DNA of 64,000 bases, taken from assembly GCF_025244745.1 (NCBI RefSeq), contig NZ_CP104213.1, forward strand, positions 1,233,501 to 1,297,500, given 5' to 3'. The stretch's first letter is position 1, and the number at the start of each line of letters is the position of its first letter. Shown here in pieces: positions 19,426-29,869 of the stretch. Both the position numbers and the translations under genes were made by a program. The DNA comes from Deinococcus rubellus. Lineage in GTDB: Bacteria; Deinococcota; Deinococci; Deinococcales; Deinococcaceae. The notes under the pieces were generated by a model. That model saw only the letters and a program-made list of their open reading frames with translations, was not told the DNA's origin and did not search any database.

Positions 19426-20925
19426 TTATTCCTGGCGCGTGAGCCAGCCGGAGAGCCAGGGCAGCTTGCGGGCCAGTTGGCCCTCCGACTTGGCCGCCGC
19501 CAGCTTGCGCCAGTAGCGCAGGCTCCAGCCCTCGATGTTGCGCTGCACCCCACGTCCCAGGGCCATTGCGCCCTCCGGTACGTCTGCACTCACCGTGCTG
19601 CCACCAGCCACGAAAGCCGCGTCACCCAGTTTCAGCGGCGCGATCAGTGTGGCGTTGCTGCCCACGAAGACCCCGGCCCCGATCTCGGTGCGGTGCTTGC
19701 CCAGGCCGTCGAAGTTGGCGGTGATGGTTCCGGCCCCGATATTGCTCTCGGCCCCGATGCTGGCGTCGCCCAGGTAAGCCAGGTGTCCGGCTTTGACGCC
19801 GCTGGCGAGGTGGCTGTTCTTGACTTCCACGAAGTTACCCACGTGCACGCCTTCCTCCAGCACTGTGCCGGGCCGCAGGCGCGCGAACGGCCCCACGTCG
19901 CTGTTCTCGCCGACCACCGCTCCGTCCAGGACGCTGTGGGGTTTGACCTGAACGTTGGCGGCCAGGCGGCTGTCGGTCAGGTGGCTGTACGCGCCGATGA
20001 CCGTGCCGGACGCGATCTCGGTGTGACCACGCAGCACCGCGCCGGGTTCGATCACCACGTCGGGAGCGATGGTCACGGTGTCCTCGATGTAGCTGGTGGC
20101 CGGGTCTCGCAACGTCACCCCGGCGCGCATGTGGCGCTCGTTGATGCGCCGCTGCATCAGCCGGGCGAGTTCGGCCAGTTGCACCCGGTCGTTGGCCCCC
20201 ATGACCTCGCTGGGATCGGGAATCTTGAAGGCGGCCACCCGGCTGCCCTGCCCACGGTAGAGGGCCAGCAGATCGGTCAGGTAGTATTCGCCGGCGGCGT
20301 TGTCGTTGCCGATGTGGGCGGCGAGGTCGGGGGCACGGGCGTCCATCAGGTACACCCCCGAGTTGAACTCGGTGAGGCGCAGCTGCGCCGGGCTGGCCGC
20401 CTTCTGCTCCACGATGCGCTCGACCTGGCCGCCCTCGCCGCGCACGATCCGCCCGTAGCCGCTGGCGTCGGGCAGTTCGCTGGTCAGCACCGTCAGGGCG
20501 TTGGCCTCGCGGGTGTGCAGGCGGCGCATGGCGTTCAGGGTCTCGGCGCTGAGCATCGGGCTGTCACCGTAGAGCACCAGCACGTCGGCGTCGCCGCGCA
20601 GCTCGGCGGCCCCCAGCAGGAAAGCGTGTCCAGTGCCGAGCTGCTGATCCTGGCGGGCAAAGCGCACCCCGCTGCGGGCGAGGGCGGCTTCCACCTGCGC
20701 CGCACCGTGGCCGGTGACCACCACGATGTCGCGGGCACCGAGGTCATGGGCGGTCTTGACGGCCCAGGCGACCATCGGACGGCCACACACCTCGTGCAGC
20801 ATCTTGGGCAACTGAGAGCGCATGCGGGTCCCGGCTCCGGCGGCCAGAATGACCACGTCGAGCGGGCGCGCCGTGGTGGGCGGATCAGGAATGGGCAGAT
20901 CATGAAAAATGTGGGTTTGTGTCAT
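19426..20925 (-). CDS. glmU: Bifunctional GlcNAc-1-P uridyltransferase / GlcN-1-P acetyltransferase
   Basis: 499 residues, slightly longer than usual because of an N-terminal stretch of about 20. The uridyltransferase domain carries [18 protein letters not shown] (near 24-41) and VLYGDSPML; the C-terminal half is a left-handed parallel beta helix of hexapeptide repeats ending with [20 protein letters not shown]. It makes UDP-GlcNAc for peptidoglycan. ATG 20925 (MTQTH) is preferred to an upstream ATG; TAGACT lies 11 bases before it. Confidence 0.96.
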   Translation of the reverse strand: MTQTHIFHDLPIPDPPTTARPLDVVILAAGAGTRMRSQLPKMLHEVCGRPMVAWAVKTAHDLGARDIVVVTGHGAAQVEAALARSGVRFARQDQQLGTGHAFLLGAAELRGDADVLVLYGDSPMLSAETLNAMRRLHTREANALTVLTSELPDASGYGRIVRGEGGQVERIVEQKAASPAQLRLTEFNSGVYLMDARAPDLAAHIGNDNAAGEYYLTDLLALYRGQGSRVAAFKIPDPSEVMGANDRVQLAELARLMQRRINERHMRAGVTLRDPATSYIEDTVTIAPDVVIEPGAVLRGHTEIASGTVIGAYSHLTDSRLAANVQVKPHSVLDGAVVGENSDVGPFARLRPGTVLEEGVHVGNFVEVKNSHLASGVKAGHLAYLGDASIGAESNIGAGTITANFDGLGKHRTEIGAGVFVGSNATLIAPLKLGDAAFVAGGSTVSADVPEGAMALGRGVQRNIEGWSLRYWRKLAAAKSEGQLARKLPWLSGWLTRQE

Positions 20926-20984
20926 GGGATACGGGCAGTCTACCTGCCGGGTGCCGGGCGCGCGCCGGGTGTGGCGCAAGAGAG

Positions 20985-21020
20985 AGCCGCGCCGCTGGAA
21001 TTGATCCTGGCGGCGCGGCT
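20985..21020 (-). terminator. Hairpin downstream of lgt
   Basis: AGCCGCGCCGC (20985-20995) pairs perfectly with GCGGCGCGGCT (21010-21020), an 11-bp stem with a 14-base loop, about 40 bases after the lgt stop. No U-run follows, so it may be a transcript-end stabiliser rather than a full terminator. Confidence 0.6.
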
Positions 21021-21061
21021 GTGTTGAGTGGTGGTGTTCGGGGTTGGTGCCCAGTTTCGGC

Positions 21062-22006
21062 TCAGCTCTGGCCGGTCTCCGACTTGACGGGCTGACCGGC
21101 TGCTGGGGCAGGCTTCCCGAACGGAATTTCCGGCTGCCGGGCCACCCGCCAGAGCATGTAGATGGACACCACGATCAGCGGAATGCTCAGCACCTGGGTC
21201 AGCGTCAACAGGCCGATGCCGGGATTGCTCAGGCCCTCGTTGAGGTAGATGTTGGGCGAGAGCGGATTGAGCCGGAAGGTCTCTTCCCAACCGGCCCGCA
21301 GGATGCTGTACCACAGCCAGAACTGCCAGAAGGCCCAACCGGGGTGGCGCGAGCGCATCCAGAAAGCCGAGGCGACGATCAGCATGATGCCGATGATGAT
21401 GCCGTAGAGCTGGGTGAAATGCACCGGGGCGGTCATGACCAGCTGGCCGTTGATGGTCTTGCAGTACTGCACCAGGTTTTCTTCGGTGGCGGGGTTGCAC
21501 ATGGCGTCGTGAAAGCCGCGCGCCCAGTCGGGCCAGCGGTAGCCCACCGCCCAGTCGGTGACGCGCCCCACCGTGTCCGAGCCGTTCATGATGTTGCCCA
21601 GCCGCCCGCCCACGATGGCGAAGCCGATACCTGGCACGAACATGTCGGCGTACTGGTAGAAGTTGACGCGGTGCCGCCGGGCCATGTAATAGAGCATCCC
21701 CACGCCCGCGATCAGGCCGCCGTGAATGCTGATGCCGCCCTGACGGATATTGATGACGTCGTAGAGCAGCGCGAGGCCCGACTTGCCGCTGAACAGTTCC
21801 CAGGACGTCGCCACGAAGGTCAGCCGCGCGCCGATGAAGCCGATGACCAGTGGCCACAGGATCATGTCTGAGAAGAGCTGCTCGTTGAGGCCGCGCCGCC
21901 GCACCATCCGGGTGCCGATGACGGCCCCGATGAAAATGCCCAGCGTCATCAGGACGCCGTACCAGGCAATCGAGAAGTTGCCGATCTGTAAGAAGACTGG
22001 ATGCAT
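21062..22006 (-). CDS. lgt: Prolipoprotein diacylglyceryl transferase
   Basis: 314-residue inner-membrane enzyme that attaches diacylglycerol to the lipobox cysteine of prolipoproteins. The conserved HGGLIAG and [10 protein letters not shown] segments are present, and several membrane helices run through the chain. Compared with short Lgt proteins there is an insertion around [16 protein letters not shown]. The polar C-terminal tail of about 25 residues is unconserved. The RND adaptor encoded near 41 kb is a likely substrate. TAGAAT lies 11 bases before the ATG. Confidence 0.95.
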   Translation of the reverse strand: MHPVFLQIGNFSIAWYGVLMTLGIFIGAVIGTRMVRRRGLNEQLFSDMILWPLVIGFIGARLTFVATSWELFSGKSGLALLYDVINIRQGGISIHGGLIAGVGMLYYMARRHRVNFYQYADMFVPGIGFAIVGGRLGNIMNGSDTVGRVTDWAVGYRWPDWARGFHDAMCNPATEENLVQYCKTINGQLVMTAPVHFTQLYGIIIGIMLIVASAFWMRSRHPGWAFWQFWLWYSILRAGWEETFRLNPLSPNIYLNEGLSNPGIGLLTLTQVLSIPLIVVSIYMLWRVARQPEIPFGKPAPAAGQPVKSETGQS

Positions 22007-22053
22007 AAGTCGGAGCCATTCTAAACCCCCGGCGTGAGGAACAGCCTATTTTC

Positions 22054-22290
22054 TCACAATTCCAGCGCCCGCCGCAGCCGTTCCCGGCCCAGCACCCCCT
22101 TGGCGATCACCACGCCGCCGCGCGTCAGCACAGGCACGTCCCAGCCGTAAAGGCGCTCCAGCTCGGCGTCGCCGCTGATATCGATGTGCTCGAACGGCTG
22201 ACCCAGCGTTTCCAGATTGGCCTCGGCATCCTCGCAGAGATGGCAGCCGGTGCGGGAGTAGAGGACTAATTTTGCGTCCAGGCCGCTCAT
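22054..22290 (-). CDS. Glutaredoxin-like thiol protein
   Basis: 78 residues with thioredoxin fold: VLYSRTGCHLCEDAEANLE carries the CxxC pair C16 and C19, and the cis-Pro region is WDVPVLTRGG. It resembles the glutaredoxin-like DUF836 group of small bacterial proteins. It starts 14 bases after the end of the DUF456 gene on the same strand, so the two are probably co-transcribed. Confidence 0.85.
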   Translation of the reverse strand: MSGLDAKLVLYSRTGCHLCEDAEANLETLGQPFEHIDISGDAELERLYGWDVPVLTRGGVVIAKGVLGRERLRRALEL

Positions 22291-22303
22291 GACTCCAGTC
22301 TCT

Positions 22304-22804
22304 TCATAACCACAGGCTCCGGGCCGGGTCCCACAGCCGCCACAGTTCCCACAGGCCGATCAAGAGGTGCAGCACGAACTTGGCCGCCACCCCACCCAGC
22401 ACGCCCAGCACCGTACCGTAGGCCGACTTGAGCGCGGCCAGCGGCGATTTCCTGACGACCAGCAACTCGGCCAGCAGTGCGCCCGTCAGCGGCCCCACGA
22501 TCAGGCCGAAGGGAATGAACAGGCCCGCCAGACTGCCGATCAAGGCCCCCCAGGCGGCCTGTCTGCTGCCGCCGTAGCGCCGCGCGCCCCAGGCCGAGGC
22601 CAGGTTGTCGATCAGTGAAATCAGCAGCGTGATGACGCCGAAGGTCATCAGAAACGGCAGATCGGGCCAGGGGTGAAAGCCGCCGAGGAAGGTGGCGGCC
22701 AGCGCCCCGGCGAAAATGATCAGGGTGGCAGGAATCACCGGCACGAAGGTGCCGACCATCCCGATCAGCCACGCCAGCAAAAACACCACGAAAGGCCAGG
22801 TCAC
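22304..22804 (-). CDS. DUF456-family membrane protein
   Basis: 166 residues from GTG 22804, almost entirely hydrophobic helices with Gly/Pro-rich turns: [25 protein letters not shown], then [26 protein letters not shown], and [21 protein letters not shown]. These are typical of DUF456 proteins, whose function is unknown. A longer frame to 22954 adds a basic, non-hydrophobic N-terminus overlapping the rpsP promoter region and is not preferred. It diverges from rpsP. Confidence 0.78.
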   Translation of the reverse strand: MTWPFVVFLLAWLIGMVGTFVPVIPATLIIFAGALAATFLGGFHPWPDLPFLMTFGVITLLISLIDNLASAWGARRYGGSRQAAWGALIGSLAGLFIPFGLIVGPLTGALLAELLVVRKSPLAALKSAYGTVLGVLGGVAAKFVLHLLIGLWELWRLWDPARSLWL

Positions 22805-22877
22805 AGGTCCATCACGCTTCAGGGTACGCGCCCGGCCCGGTTGGAGTTGCCAGACTGGAGTGGACTGCCGCTGCCCC

Positions 22878-22907
22878 TTGCCGCGTTGCCCCCGCTTCTG
22901 ATACACT
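22878..22907 (+). promoter_or_regulatory. Promoter of the rpsP operon
   Basis: TTGCCG (22878-22883) and TACACT (22902-22907) with an 18-base spacer, about 110 bases upstream of the rpsP start. The intervening leader contains the perfect small hairpin GCCACG-AG-CGTGGC, so this transcript, unlike most here, has a long structured leader. Confidence 0.5.
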
Positions 22908-23016
22908 CCTGCGGTGCGCTCCGGCTGGCTGCTGACGGGCGTAAACGACGCCACGAGCGTGGCCCGCCGAGGAAAGCGGAAGCATTACCCTCAACCTTCC
23001 GAAGGAACAAACTAAC

Positions 23017-23262
23017 ATGGTCAAGATTCGCCTTTCCCGCTTCGGTTCGACCCACAACCCCCACTACCGCATCGTGGTCACCGATGCCCGCCGCCCCCGC
23101 GACGGCGGCTACATCGAGAACCTGGGTCACTACGACCCGCGCAAGACCACCGAGAACTACCTCAAGGTGAACGTGGAGCGCACCCAGCACTGGCTGGCCA
23201 ATGGTGCCCAGGCCACCGATACGGCCCGCCGCCTGCTCAAGTCGCAGGGCGTGAAGTTCTAA
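23017..23262 (+). CDS. rpsP: 30S ribosomal protein S16
   Basis: 81-residue S16 beginning [20 protein letters not shown], which matches the family throughout, including the [19 protein letters not shown] segment. It is the first gene of the rpsP-khpA-rimM-trmD ribosome-maturation cluster. A GAAGGA element lies about a dozen bases upstream of the ATG. A strong terminator follows, so the downstream genes have their own promoter. Confidence 0.98.
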   Translation: MVKIRLSRFGSTHNPHYRIVVTDARRPRDGGYIENLGHYDPRKTTENYLKVNVERTQHWLANGAQATDTARRLLKSQGVKF

Positions 23263-23285
23263 CAGTTCAGTACTGTTGACGAAAG

Positions 23286-23310
23286 CCGTCTCCGTTGGGG
23301 GCGGTTTTTT
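23286..23310 (+). terminator. Rho-independent terminator after rpsP
   Basis: CCGTCTCC pairs with GGGGGCGG (with two G-U pairs) around a four-base loop and is followed by TTTTTT. It ends the rpsP message before the khpA promoter. Confidence 0.85.
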
Positions 23311-23384
23311 GTTGCCTGCATTACCTTGCCAGCCAGCGTGCCGCCGTCATTTCACCGCAAGACCCGCTGCGCTAGAATGGACAT

Positions 23385-23621
23385 ATGAGTGATCCCGTGA
23401 ACATGGCGCTGTTTCTGGCGCAGAGCGTCGTCGATCAGCCTGCCGCTGTGCGGGCCACCCTGCGCGGCCCCACCATCATGCTGCGGGTCGCGGGCGGCGA
23501 GGAGGGCCGGGTCATCGGGCGTCAGGGCCGGGTCATCAGCGCCATTCGCACGCTGGTGCGCGCCGCCGATCCGCAGGGCAAGCTGGGTGTGGACCTCGAT
23601 GCGCCGCGCCGCGAGCGGTGA
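23385..23621 (+). CDS. khpA: KH-domain RNA-binding protein KhpA
   Basis: 78 residues with a single KH domain; the GxxG loop is in VIGRQGRVISAIRTL (about 43-57). KhpA proteins bind RNA and form dimers, often with KhpB, affecting ribosome and envelope functions. TAGAAT lies six bases before ATG 23385, so translation is probably leaderless. Its stop overlaps the rimM start as GTGA. Confidence 0.93.
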   Translation: MSDPVNMALFLAQSVVDQPAAVRATLRGPTIMLRVAGGEEGRVIGRQGRVISAIRTLVRAADPQGKLGVDLDAPRRER

Positions 23622-24217
23622 GCGCCGCTGACAGGGCGGCCCCCGATCAGACCACCCTGATCGGGACGTTGCTGGGGCCGCACGGGGTGGCCGGGGCCAT
23701 CAAGCTGCGGGTGATCGGCTCGGCGCAGCAGCTCGCCAAACTCAAGCGCTTTTATGTGCAGGGCCTGGGCTGGACGCGGGTGGCGAAGTTCGAGCTTCAC
23801 GGCGCTGGCCCGGCCCTGACGCTGGTCGGCGTGAATGACCGCAATGCTGCCGAGAGCCTGCGTGGGCGGGAAGTCTACGCCCACGACAGTGAGCTGCCGG
23901 GATTGCCGGAAGGCGAGTACTACTACCACGAGCTGCGCGGCCTGCCGGTCAGGGACGCGGCCGGAACCCTGCTGGGCGAGGTCGTCGACGTGACCGACGC
24001 CGGGCATCAGGACCTGCTGGTGGTGCGCTCAGACACCAGCGGAGGTTTGATTCCGCTTCAGGCTCCCTACGTGCTGGTCGAGCGCGGCGCGGCCATCGTG
24101 CTGACCGGCGACGCGCCGGAGGGTCTGCTGACCGACGACCCGGTCGAGGAAGACCCGGAAGAAAACGCAGAGGAAGGCCACCCGGCAGAAGAAGACGGCG
24201 GTGAGGCGCGCGGCTAG
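23618..24217 (+). CDS. rimM: Ribosome maturation factor RimM
   Basis: 199 residues. N-terminal RimM domain ([20 protein letters not shown]) and C-terminal PRC barrel ([22 protein letters not shown], then [12 protein letters not shown]), with an acidic tail rich in Glu that is not conserved. RimM assists 30S head assembly with S19. It starts at GTG overlapping the khpA stop by four bases and overlaps the start of trmD, so the three are translated together. Confidence 0.95.
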   Translation: MSAADRAAPDQTTLIGTLLGPHGVAGAIKLRVIGSAQQLAKLKRFYVQGLGWTRVAKFELHGAGPALTLVGVNDRNAAESLRGREVYAHDSELPGLPEGEYYYHELRGLPVRDAAGTLLGEVVDVTDAGHQDLLVVRSDTSGGLIPLQAPYVLVERGAAIVLTGDAPEGLLTDDPVEEDPEENAEEGHPAEEDGGEARG

Positions 24218-25013
24218 GCTCACCTTCAGCCTCCTGACCCTCTTTCCGGAACTGCTGCGGCCCTTTACCCAGGAAGCGCTGCTGGGCAAGGCGCAGGGCA
24301 AGGGACTGCTCGACTACCGCCTGATCGATCTGCGCGACTACGCGGGCAACAAGCACCACAAGGTGGACGACCCACCCTACGGCGGCGGCGCGGGCATGGT
24401 CATCCGGGTGGACGTGGTGGAGCGGGCGCTGGCGGATTTGCAGGCGCAGGACCCACCCGACGAGGTGATCCTGCTTTCGCCCGCTGGGCCGCGCTTCGAC
24501 CAGCGCACCGCCGAGGAACTCTCCGGCAAGCGCCACATTGCCCTGCTGTGTGGCCGCTACGAGGGCTTCGACGCGCGCAGCGAGTCGCTCATCACCCGCG
24601 AACTCAGCCTGGGCGACTTTGTGATGATGGGCGGGGAGGCCGCTGCCGCCTGCGTGCTGGAAGCGGTGGGCCGCCTGGTGCCCGGCGTCATCGGCGACGA
24701 GGAGAGCCACCGGCAGGACAGCTTTTCCAGCGGCCTGCTCGACTACCCGGAGTACACCCGGCCCGCCGAGTGGCAGGGCCAGGCGGTGCCGGACGTGCTG
24801 CTGGGCGGCAACCACGCGGCCATCGAGCGCTGGCGGCGCGACCAGGCACTGGGGCGCACGCTCTCACGCCGTCCCGATCTGCTGGCGCTGGCAAGTCTCA
24901 CGCCGCAGGACAGCGCCGCACTCCTGACCCTGGGCGTCAGTGACGAGCAACTCAGCGCCTGGGGCGCGCCGCCGCCGCCGAAGGTGAAGCCGCGCCGCAA
25001 GAGGGGAGGGTAG
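24201..25013 (+). CDS. trmD: tRNA (guanine-37-N1) methyltransferase
   Basis: 270 residues. The SPOUT knot elements are present: [25 protein letters not shown], and [12 protein letters not shown], then [19 protein letters not shown] with the catalytic Asp, and [15 protein letters not shown]. It methylates G37 of tRNAs to prevent frameshifting. GTG 24201 overlaps the end of rimM by 17 bases; no better start lies inside. The last dozen residues are a basic Pro/Lys/Arg tail. It converges with fumC, four bases apart. Confidence 0.95.
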   Translation: MRRAARLTFSLLTLFPELLRPFTQEALLGKAQGKGLLDYRLIDLRDYAGNKHHKVDDPPYGGGAGMVIRVDVVERALADLQAQDPPDEVILLSPAGPRFDQRTAEELSGKRHIALLCGRYEGFDARSESLITRELSLGDFVMMGGEAAAACVLEAVGRLVPGVIGDEESHRQDSFSSGLLDYPEYTRPAEWQGQAVPDVLLGGNHAAIERWRRDQALGRTLSRRPDLLALASLTPQDSAALLTLGVSDEQLSAWGAPPPPKVKPRRKRGG

Positions 25014-25017
25014 GGCT

Positions 25018-26442
25018 TCAGTTCCGCGTCATCTCCAGCGGCACGACCCACTCGCCGAACTCCGCCTCGGTCACGTAGCCCAGGCTGAGCGCCGCGTCCT
25101 TGAGGCTGCTGCCTTCCTTGTGCGCCTTCTTGGCAATGGCAGCGGCCTTGTCGTAGCCGATGTGCTTGTTGAGGGCGGTGACCTGCATCAGATTGATGTC
25201 GAGGTTGTGCTGAATCTTCTCGCGGTTGGGTTCGATGCCCGCAGCGCAGTTGTCGTTGAAGGCCAGTGAGGCGTCACTGATCAGCCGAATGCTCTCCAGC
25301 ACGGCGTGAACCATCACGGGCTTGAAGACGTTGAGCTGGAAATTGCCCTGCGTCCCGGCAAAGGCGACGGTGGCGTCGTTGCCGAAGACGCGGGTGGTGA
25401 CCATCGTCATGGCCTCGGACTGTGTCGGGTTGACCTTGCCCGGCATGATGCTGCTGCCCGGCTCGTTCTCGGGAATGGTGATTTCGCCGATGCCGTTGCG
25501 CGGGCCACTCGCCAGCCAGCGCACATCGTTCGCCATCTTCATCAGTGCGCCCGACAGGGTGCGGATCGCTGCCGAAACCTGCACCAGCGCGTCATGGGCC
25601 GAGAGGGCGGCGAATTTGTTCTGGGCTGAATTGAACGGAAATCCGGTTTCCTCAGCGTACTTCTGGGCTGCCAGATCGCCGAATTTCGGGTGGGCGTTCA
25701 GCCCCGTTCCTACCGCCGTGCCGCCAATCGCCAGATCGTACAGCCCGGTTTCGGCGTGGCGCACTTCCGAGAGGGCGAAGTCCAGTTGCGCCACCCAGCC
25801 GCCGATTTCCTGGCCCAGGGTAATGGGTGTGGCGTCTTGCAGGTGGGTACGCCCCACCTTGACGACTCCGGCGAATTCTTCCGACTTGGTGTGCAGGGTG
25901 TCCCGCAGCTTGCCGACGCTGCCGTAAAGCCGCTCGTTGAGTTCCAGTACCACGGCGATGTGCATGGCGGTGGGGAAGGTGTCATTGCTGCTCTGGCCCC
26001 GGTTGACGTGGTCGTTGGGGTGCACGGGTTTCTTGCTGCCCATCTCGCCGCCCGCGAGTTCGATGGCCCGGTTGCTGATGACCTCGTTGGCGTTCATGTT
26101 GCTCTGGGTGCCGCTGCCGGTCTGGAACACCACCAGCGGGAAATGATCGTCGAGCTGACCGGAGATGACCTCGTCGGCGGCCTTCACGATCAGATCGGCC
26201 ACGTCACGGGGCAACTCGCCCAGGTCGGCGTTGGCCTGAGCCGCGCCCTTCTTCAGAATGCCCAGCGCCCGGACAATCGGGCGGCCCATGACGAAGGTGT
26301 CGCGGCCAATCGGGAAATTATGGATGCTGCGCTCGGTCTGTGCGCCCCAGTAGCGGGTGCTGTCCACATCCAGCGTGCCCATGGTGTCGGATTCTTTGCG
26401 GGTCTGAGGTTTGGCTGATTCTGCTCGGGTTGAAGGGGTCAT
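25018..26442 (-). CDS. fumC: Class II fumarate hydratase
   Basis: 474-residue TCA-cycle enzyme interconverting fumarate and malate. The superfamily signature [11 protein letters not shown] is present, as are [15 protein letters not shown] and the HPNDHVN loop. It begins with about 20 unconserved residues ([13 protein letters not shown]) before the usual start at [12 protein letters not shown] 26442 is favoured because TAAACT lies six bases before it. It is divergent from the AraC-type regulator. Confidence 0.96.
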   Translation of the reverse strand: MTPSTRAESAKPQTRKESDTMGTLDVDSTRYWGAQTERSIHNFPIGRDTFVMGRPIVRALGILKKGAAQANADLGELPRDVADLIVKAADEVISGQLDDHFPLVVFQTGSGTQSNMNANEVISNRAIELAGGEMGSKKPVHPNDHVNRGQSSNDTFPTAMHIAVVLELNERLYGSVGKLRDTLHTKSEEFAGVVKVGRTHLQDATPITLGQEIGGWVAQLDFALSEVRHAETGLYDLAIGGTAVGTGLNAHPKFGDLAAQKYAEETGFPFNSAQNKFAALSAHDALVQVSAAIRTLSGALMKMANDVRWLASGPRNGIGEITIPENEPGSSIMPGKVNPTQSEAMTMVTTRVFGNDATVAFAGTQGNFQLNVFKPVMVHAVLESIRLISDASLAFNDNCAAGIEPNREKIQHNLDINLMQVTALNKHIGYDKAAAIAKKAHKEGSSLKDAALSLGYVTEAEFGEWVVPLEMTRN

Positions 26443-26603
26443 GGTTCTAGTTTACGGGCAGTGCCGGGCCTGAACAGTCCCCTGACCCCTTCCCAGGGGT
26501 CACAAACTGCACGCTGCAGGCCGGAAGTCTTGAACAAATCCGACATCCTCACCCCCACCGAACGGCGGATGCGCCTGCCCCTTCCTTCTGCCAGAGTGGG
26601 AGT

Positions 26604-27494
26604 GTGTCTTACCGTGAGTTCCAGCCCGACGTCCGCCTGAGCCATCTGGTGCGCGACTACTGGCAAGTAGACGGGTACCCCGACATCGGTCAGCAGGAAC
26701 ACCGGTTCATGCCGGAGGGACTGGTGCGCCTCACCTTCTACGCCGGGTCGACCTGGCGCGGCTCGCTGATGGGCAGCGATCTGGAGCTGATGCCGAGCGC
26801 CTCGCTGGAGGGCCTGACGCTGACGCCCCTGCGGGCGGTGTCAGTCGGCTCGACCAGGGCGCTGGGGGTGGAGCTGTACCCCTGGGGAGCGCGGCAACTG
26901 TTCGGCTGGGATTTCAGCGTCTCAACGCAGGACCTGAGCCTGAAGCACCCGCTGCTGGCCCGCGCCCTCAGCGCTCTGCTGCGGCTCAGCGCTTGGGCCG
27001 AGGCACGGCAACTGCTGGAAGCCTGGCTGCTGGAGCTGCTCTCGGAGCGGGGCCGCGAATCGGGTGCGGGGATCAGGGCCGCCGAGACGCTCTACAACAC
27101 CCTGGGGCAAGTGAGGCTGGGAACGCTGGCCGGGGAACTGGGTCTCAGCGCCCGGCAACTCGAACGGCTGTTCGCGGCTGAAGTCGGGGTGAATGCCAAG
27201 ACGCTCGCGCGCCTCATCCGCTTTGAGGAAGTCCACAACCGCTTGTGGCGCTCTCCGAACACCTCGCTCGCCCAGCTTGCCTACGAACTCGGATTTGCCG
27301 ATCAGGCGCACCTGACCAGGGAATTCAAGATGCTCTCCTCGATGACGCCGCGCGCATTCGGGCAATTCGTGCAACTCGACGTCGCCCGCCTGCCCACCCA
27401 CCTGCTGACGCCGAATCAGCTCGCGGAGCTGAGCATATCCCGTGCGGGCTGGGCGGGTGACCTGACGTCTGGCCGCCTGAACGCGGTCCACTGA
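26604..27494 (+). CDS. AraC-family transcriptional regulator
   Basis: 296 residues. The N-terminal half ([19 protein letters not shown], then [13 protein letters not shown]) is the DUF6597-type sensor found in many AraC proteins. The C-terminal half holds two helix-turn-helix units: [19 protein letters not shown] and [20 protein letters not shown], ending with MTPRAFGQF. It starts at GTG with GGGAG upstream. The MFS efflux gene begins 61 bases downstream on the same strand and is a likely target, though the ligand is unknown. Confidence 0.9.
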   Translation: MSYREFQPDVRLSHLVRDYWQVDGYPDIGQQEHRFMPEGLVRLTFYAGSTWRGSLMGSDLELMPSASLEGLTLTPLRAVSVGSTRALGVELYPWGARQLFGWDFSVSTQDLSLKHPLLARALSALLRLSAWAEARQLLEAWLLELLSERGRESGAGIRAAETLYNTLGQVRLGTLAGELGLSARQLERLFAAEVGVNAKTLARLIRFEEVHNRLWRSPNTSLAQLAYELGFADQAHLTREFKMLSSMTPRAFGQFVQLDVARLPTHLLTPNQLAELSISRAGWAGDLTSGRLNAVH

Positions 27495-27555
27495 ACTGAA
27501 GTTCGTGTCGCGTTTCTTCAAGATTCCGTCTGAGCCGCGCCGCTAGCCTGCGGGC

Positions 27556-28785
27556 ATGAACGCATCTCCCTCCAAAAAAGCGCCGCTCCTGTTTTTGCTG
27601 ATCACCGCCTTCCTGTTCTCGGTGGGCATCAGTCTGGTGTTTCCGGTGCTGCCGTATATCGTCGCCAGATATGTGCCGCAGGTGTCGCAGCAGGCCGCTA
27701 TCATCGGTCTGATCGGCGCGGCCTACGCCTTCTTCTCGTTTTTCTCGGCTCCTGTGCTGGGCGCACTGAGCGACGCGTACGGGCGGCGTCCGGTGCTGAT
27801 TCTGAGTCTGGTGGGGTCAGCCACCGGCTACGTTATCTTCGGCATCGGCGGCAGTCTGTGGGTGTTGTTTGTGGGCCGCATCATCGACGGGCTGTGCGCG
27901 GGCGGCATGGGCGCACTGTTCGGCTACGTGGCCGACACCACCCCCGAAGATCAGCGCGGCAAGGTTTTCGGGCAGATCGGCGCGGCAGTGGGCGCGGGCT
28001 TCATCATCGGTCCGGCGATCGGCGGCCTGGCCTCGCATCTGAGCCTCAGCGCCCCGATGTTTCTGGCAGCGGGCGTCTCACTCCTCAATGTCTTGTGGGG
28101 TCTGTTCGTGCTGCCGGAAAGTCTGCCTGTGTCGCGGCGCGGCAAGCGTTTTGACGCCGCGCACCTCAACCCACTCAAGCAGCTTTCCGGCGCACTCTCG
28201 TACCCGGCGGTGCGGCGACTGGTGACGGTCAGCGTGCTGTTCGCCCTGCCGATGTCGGTCATGCAGGTGACGGTGGCGCTGCTGGGCCGCGACACGCTCG
28301 GCTGGGGAGCGTCCGAGGTCAGCACACTGTTTATTCTGGTGGGCGCGAGTGACATCGTGGGGCAGGGGGTGCTGCTGCCGTACCTGCTCAGAGTTCTCAA
28401 GGAACGCGGTGTGGCGATTCTGGGCCTTGGCATGGGCGTGATCGGCCTGGTGGGTCTGGCGCTGCTGACTGGCTTCCCCTACGCTGTCTTGATGTACGCC
28501 AGCACCCTGGTCTTTGCCATCGGTGAGGGAATCTTTACCGCCTCGCAAAACGCCCTGATCTCGATTGCCACTCCCGCAGAAGCACAGGGTCAGGTCCAGG
28601 GCGGGGCGGAAGCGTTCGGCTCGCTGGCGCAGATCGCTGGGCCGCTCGGCGGCGGGCAGCTCTACTCACGCCTCGGTCCCGGCGCGACCTACGGCGCGGC
28701 GGCAGGCTTGGGCGTGGCGGCGCTGGGTCTGCTACTGGGGCAAAAGCCGCTGGTCGCTGCTGTACCGGCCTCTGAGCCAGCTTGA
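27556..28785 (+). CDS. MFS efflux transporter, TetA-like
   Basis: 409 residues with twelve predicted membrane segments. The DHA1 motif A appears as [13 protein letters not shown] after helix 2, and the fold resembles TetA-type drug/proton antiporters. It has no specificity signature I can read. TAGCCT six bases before ATG 27556 gives it its own leaderless promoter even though it follows the AraC-type gene. It is the last intact gene before the decayed CheBR region. Confidence 0.9.
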   Translation: MNASPSKKAPLLFLLITAFLFSVGISLVFPVLPYIVARYVPQVSQQAAIIGLIGAAYAFFSFFSAPVLGALSDAYGRRPVLILSLVGSATGYVIFGIGGSLWVLFVGRIIDGLCAGGMGALFGYVADTTPEDQRGKVFGQIGAAVGAGFIIGPAIGGLASHLSLSAPMFLAAGVSLLNVLWGLFVLPESLPVSRRGKRFDAAHLNPLKQLSGALSYPAVRRLVTVSVLFALPMSVMQVTVALLGRDTLGWGASEVSTLFILVGASDIVGQGVLLPYLLRVLKERGVAILGLGMGVIGLVGLALLTGFPYAVLMYASTLVFAIGEGIFTASQNALISIATPAEAQGQVQGGAEAFGSLAQIAGPLGGGQLYSRLGPGATYGAAAGLGVAALGLLLGQKPLVAAVPASEPA

Positions 28786-28953
28786 AAGGGAGCAGTCCAC
28801 ACTGCCGCTAAAGCCCGCGAATCTTCGGAACGCCCGCATAGCCAATTCATACCCCTGACGCGAACCGGCGGGCGATCATCAGACCATGATTCACGCGCCC
28901 AGACCTCTCCCGGTGGTGGTGATCGGCGGCTCGGTGGGTGCGGTGGACGCCTA

Positions 28954-29869
28954 GGGTCTGTCTGGCTAAGTTTGATAGAGTCGTCTGTCATGGGCAGAAC
29001 AGATCTCACGCCGGAACAATGGGCAAAACTGGAGCCTGAATGGCCAGGTAACCCCCGGCACGGACATGCCTACAAGCCGCATCTGCCGGTCATCAATGGT
29101 ATTCTCTGGCGGCTGAAGACGGGAGCACCGTGGCGGGACATCCCAGAACGGTATGGCCCCTGGGAAACGTGTTGGGATCGCTTCACCCGCTGGTCACGCG
29201 ATGGCACCTGGAAACGCGTCCTCGTGGCCCTCCAGGTCAAGGAAGATGCTCAGGGAAAGATTGATTGGGACGGCGCGTCCCTGGATAGCACCAGTTGTAA
29301 AGCCCACCGCGCTGCGGTGGGCGCACGAAAACAGCCAGCTAAGCTGGAAAAAAGGGGGCACTCAACGATGAGTGGCTCGGCATCAGCCGTGGAGGACGAA
29401 ACAGCAAGATCCACGTGCTGACCGAGGGAAAACGCCGCCCGTTGGCCGTGCTGGTGTCGGAGGGTCAGGCCAGCGACCCGACCTACCTGCTTCCCCTCCT
29501 TGACGAGGTCTGCATCCGGCGGCCCGGTCCGGGCCGCCCTCGGAAGCGTCCGCCGATGGTGCGCGTAGATCGTGCGTACGGTGCACGGAAGTACCGTCAG
29601 CAACTGCGGAGCCGCAAGATCGTCTGTGTTTGTCCTGAACGCAAGGATGCCAAGAAAGCGCGGTTGAAGAAGGGCAGTCGTGGAGGTCGGCCCCCGAAAT
29701 TCGACGCTGAAGCCGACAAGGGCCGCCAGGTGGTGGAATGCAACATCAATCGGCTCAAGGATTTTAGAGCACTCGCCACCCGCTACGAAAAACGTGGACA
29801 TCAGTTTTTAGCCGTTGTACACGTTGCGTGCATTGTCCTCTGGCTCTGAAAACTCAGCCAGACAGACCC
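28954..29869 (+). mobile_element. IS5-family insertion sequence (IS427-like group)
   Basis: A 916-bp element with 20-bp terminal repeats GGGTCTGTCTGGCTAAGTTT (28954-28973) and the inward-read GGGTCTGTCTGGCTGAGTTT (29869-29850), 19 of 20 identical. The flanks duplicate TA (28952-28953 and 29870-29871) inside a CTAG context, as expected for the IS427 group. It differs from the first IS5-family element in ends, target and protein. It lies in the remains of the CheB domain. Confidence 0.92.
28990..29849 (+). CDS. IS427-type transposase made by -1 frameshifting
   Basis: OrfA runs from ATG 28990 to 29421 and orfB overlaps it to 29849. The slippery heptamer A-AAA-AGG at 29349-29355 allows a -1 shift, giving [18 protein letters not shown] before [15 protein letters not shown]. 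Catalytic residues are Asp in [11 protein letters not shown], Asp in [12 protein letters not shown] (the family more often has DRGY) and Glu in [14 protein letters not shown]. Neither frame contains an internal stop, so the element could be active. Confidence 0.88.
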
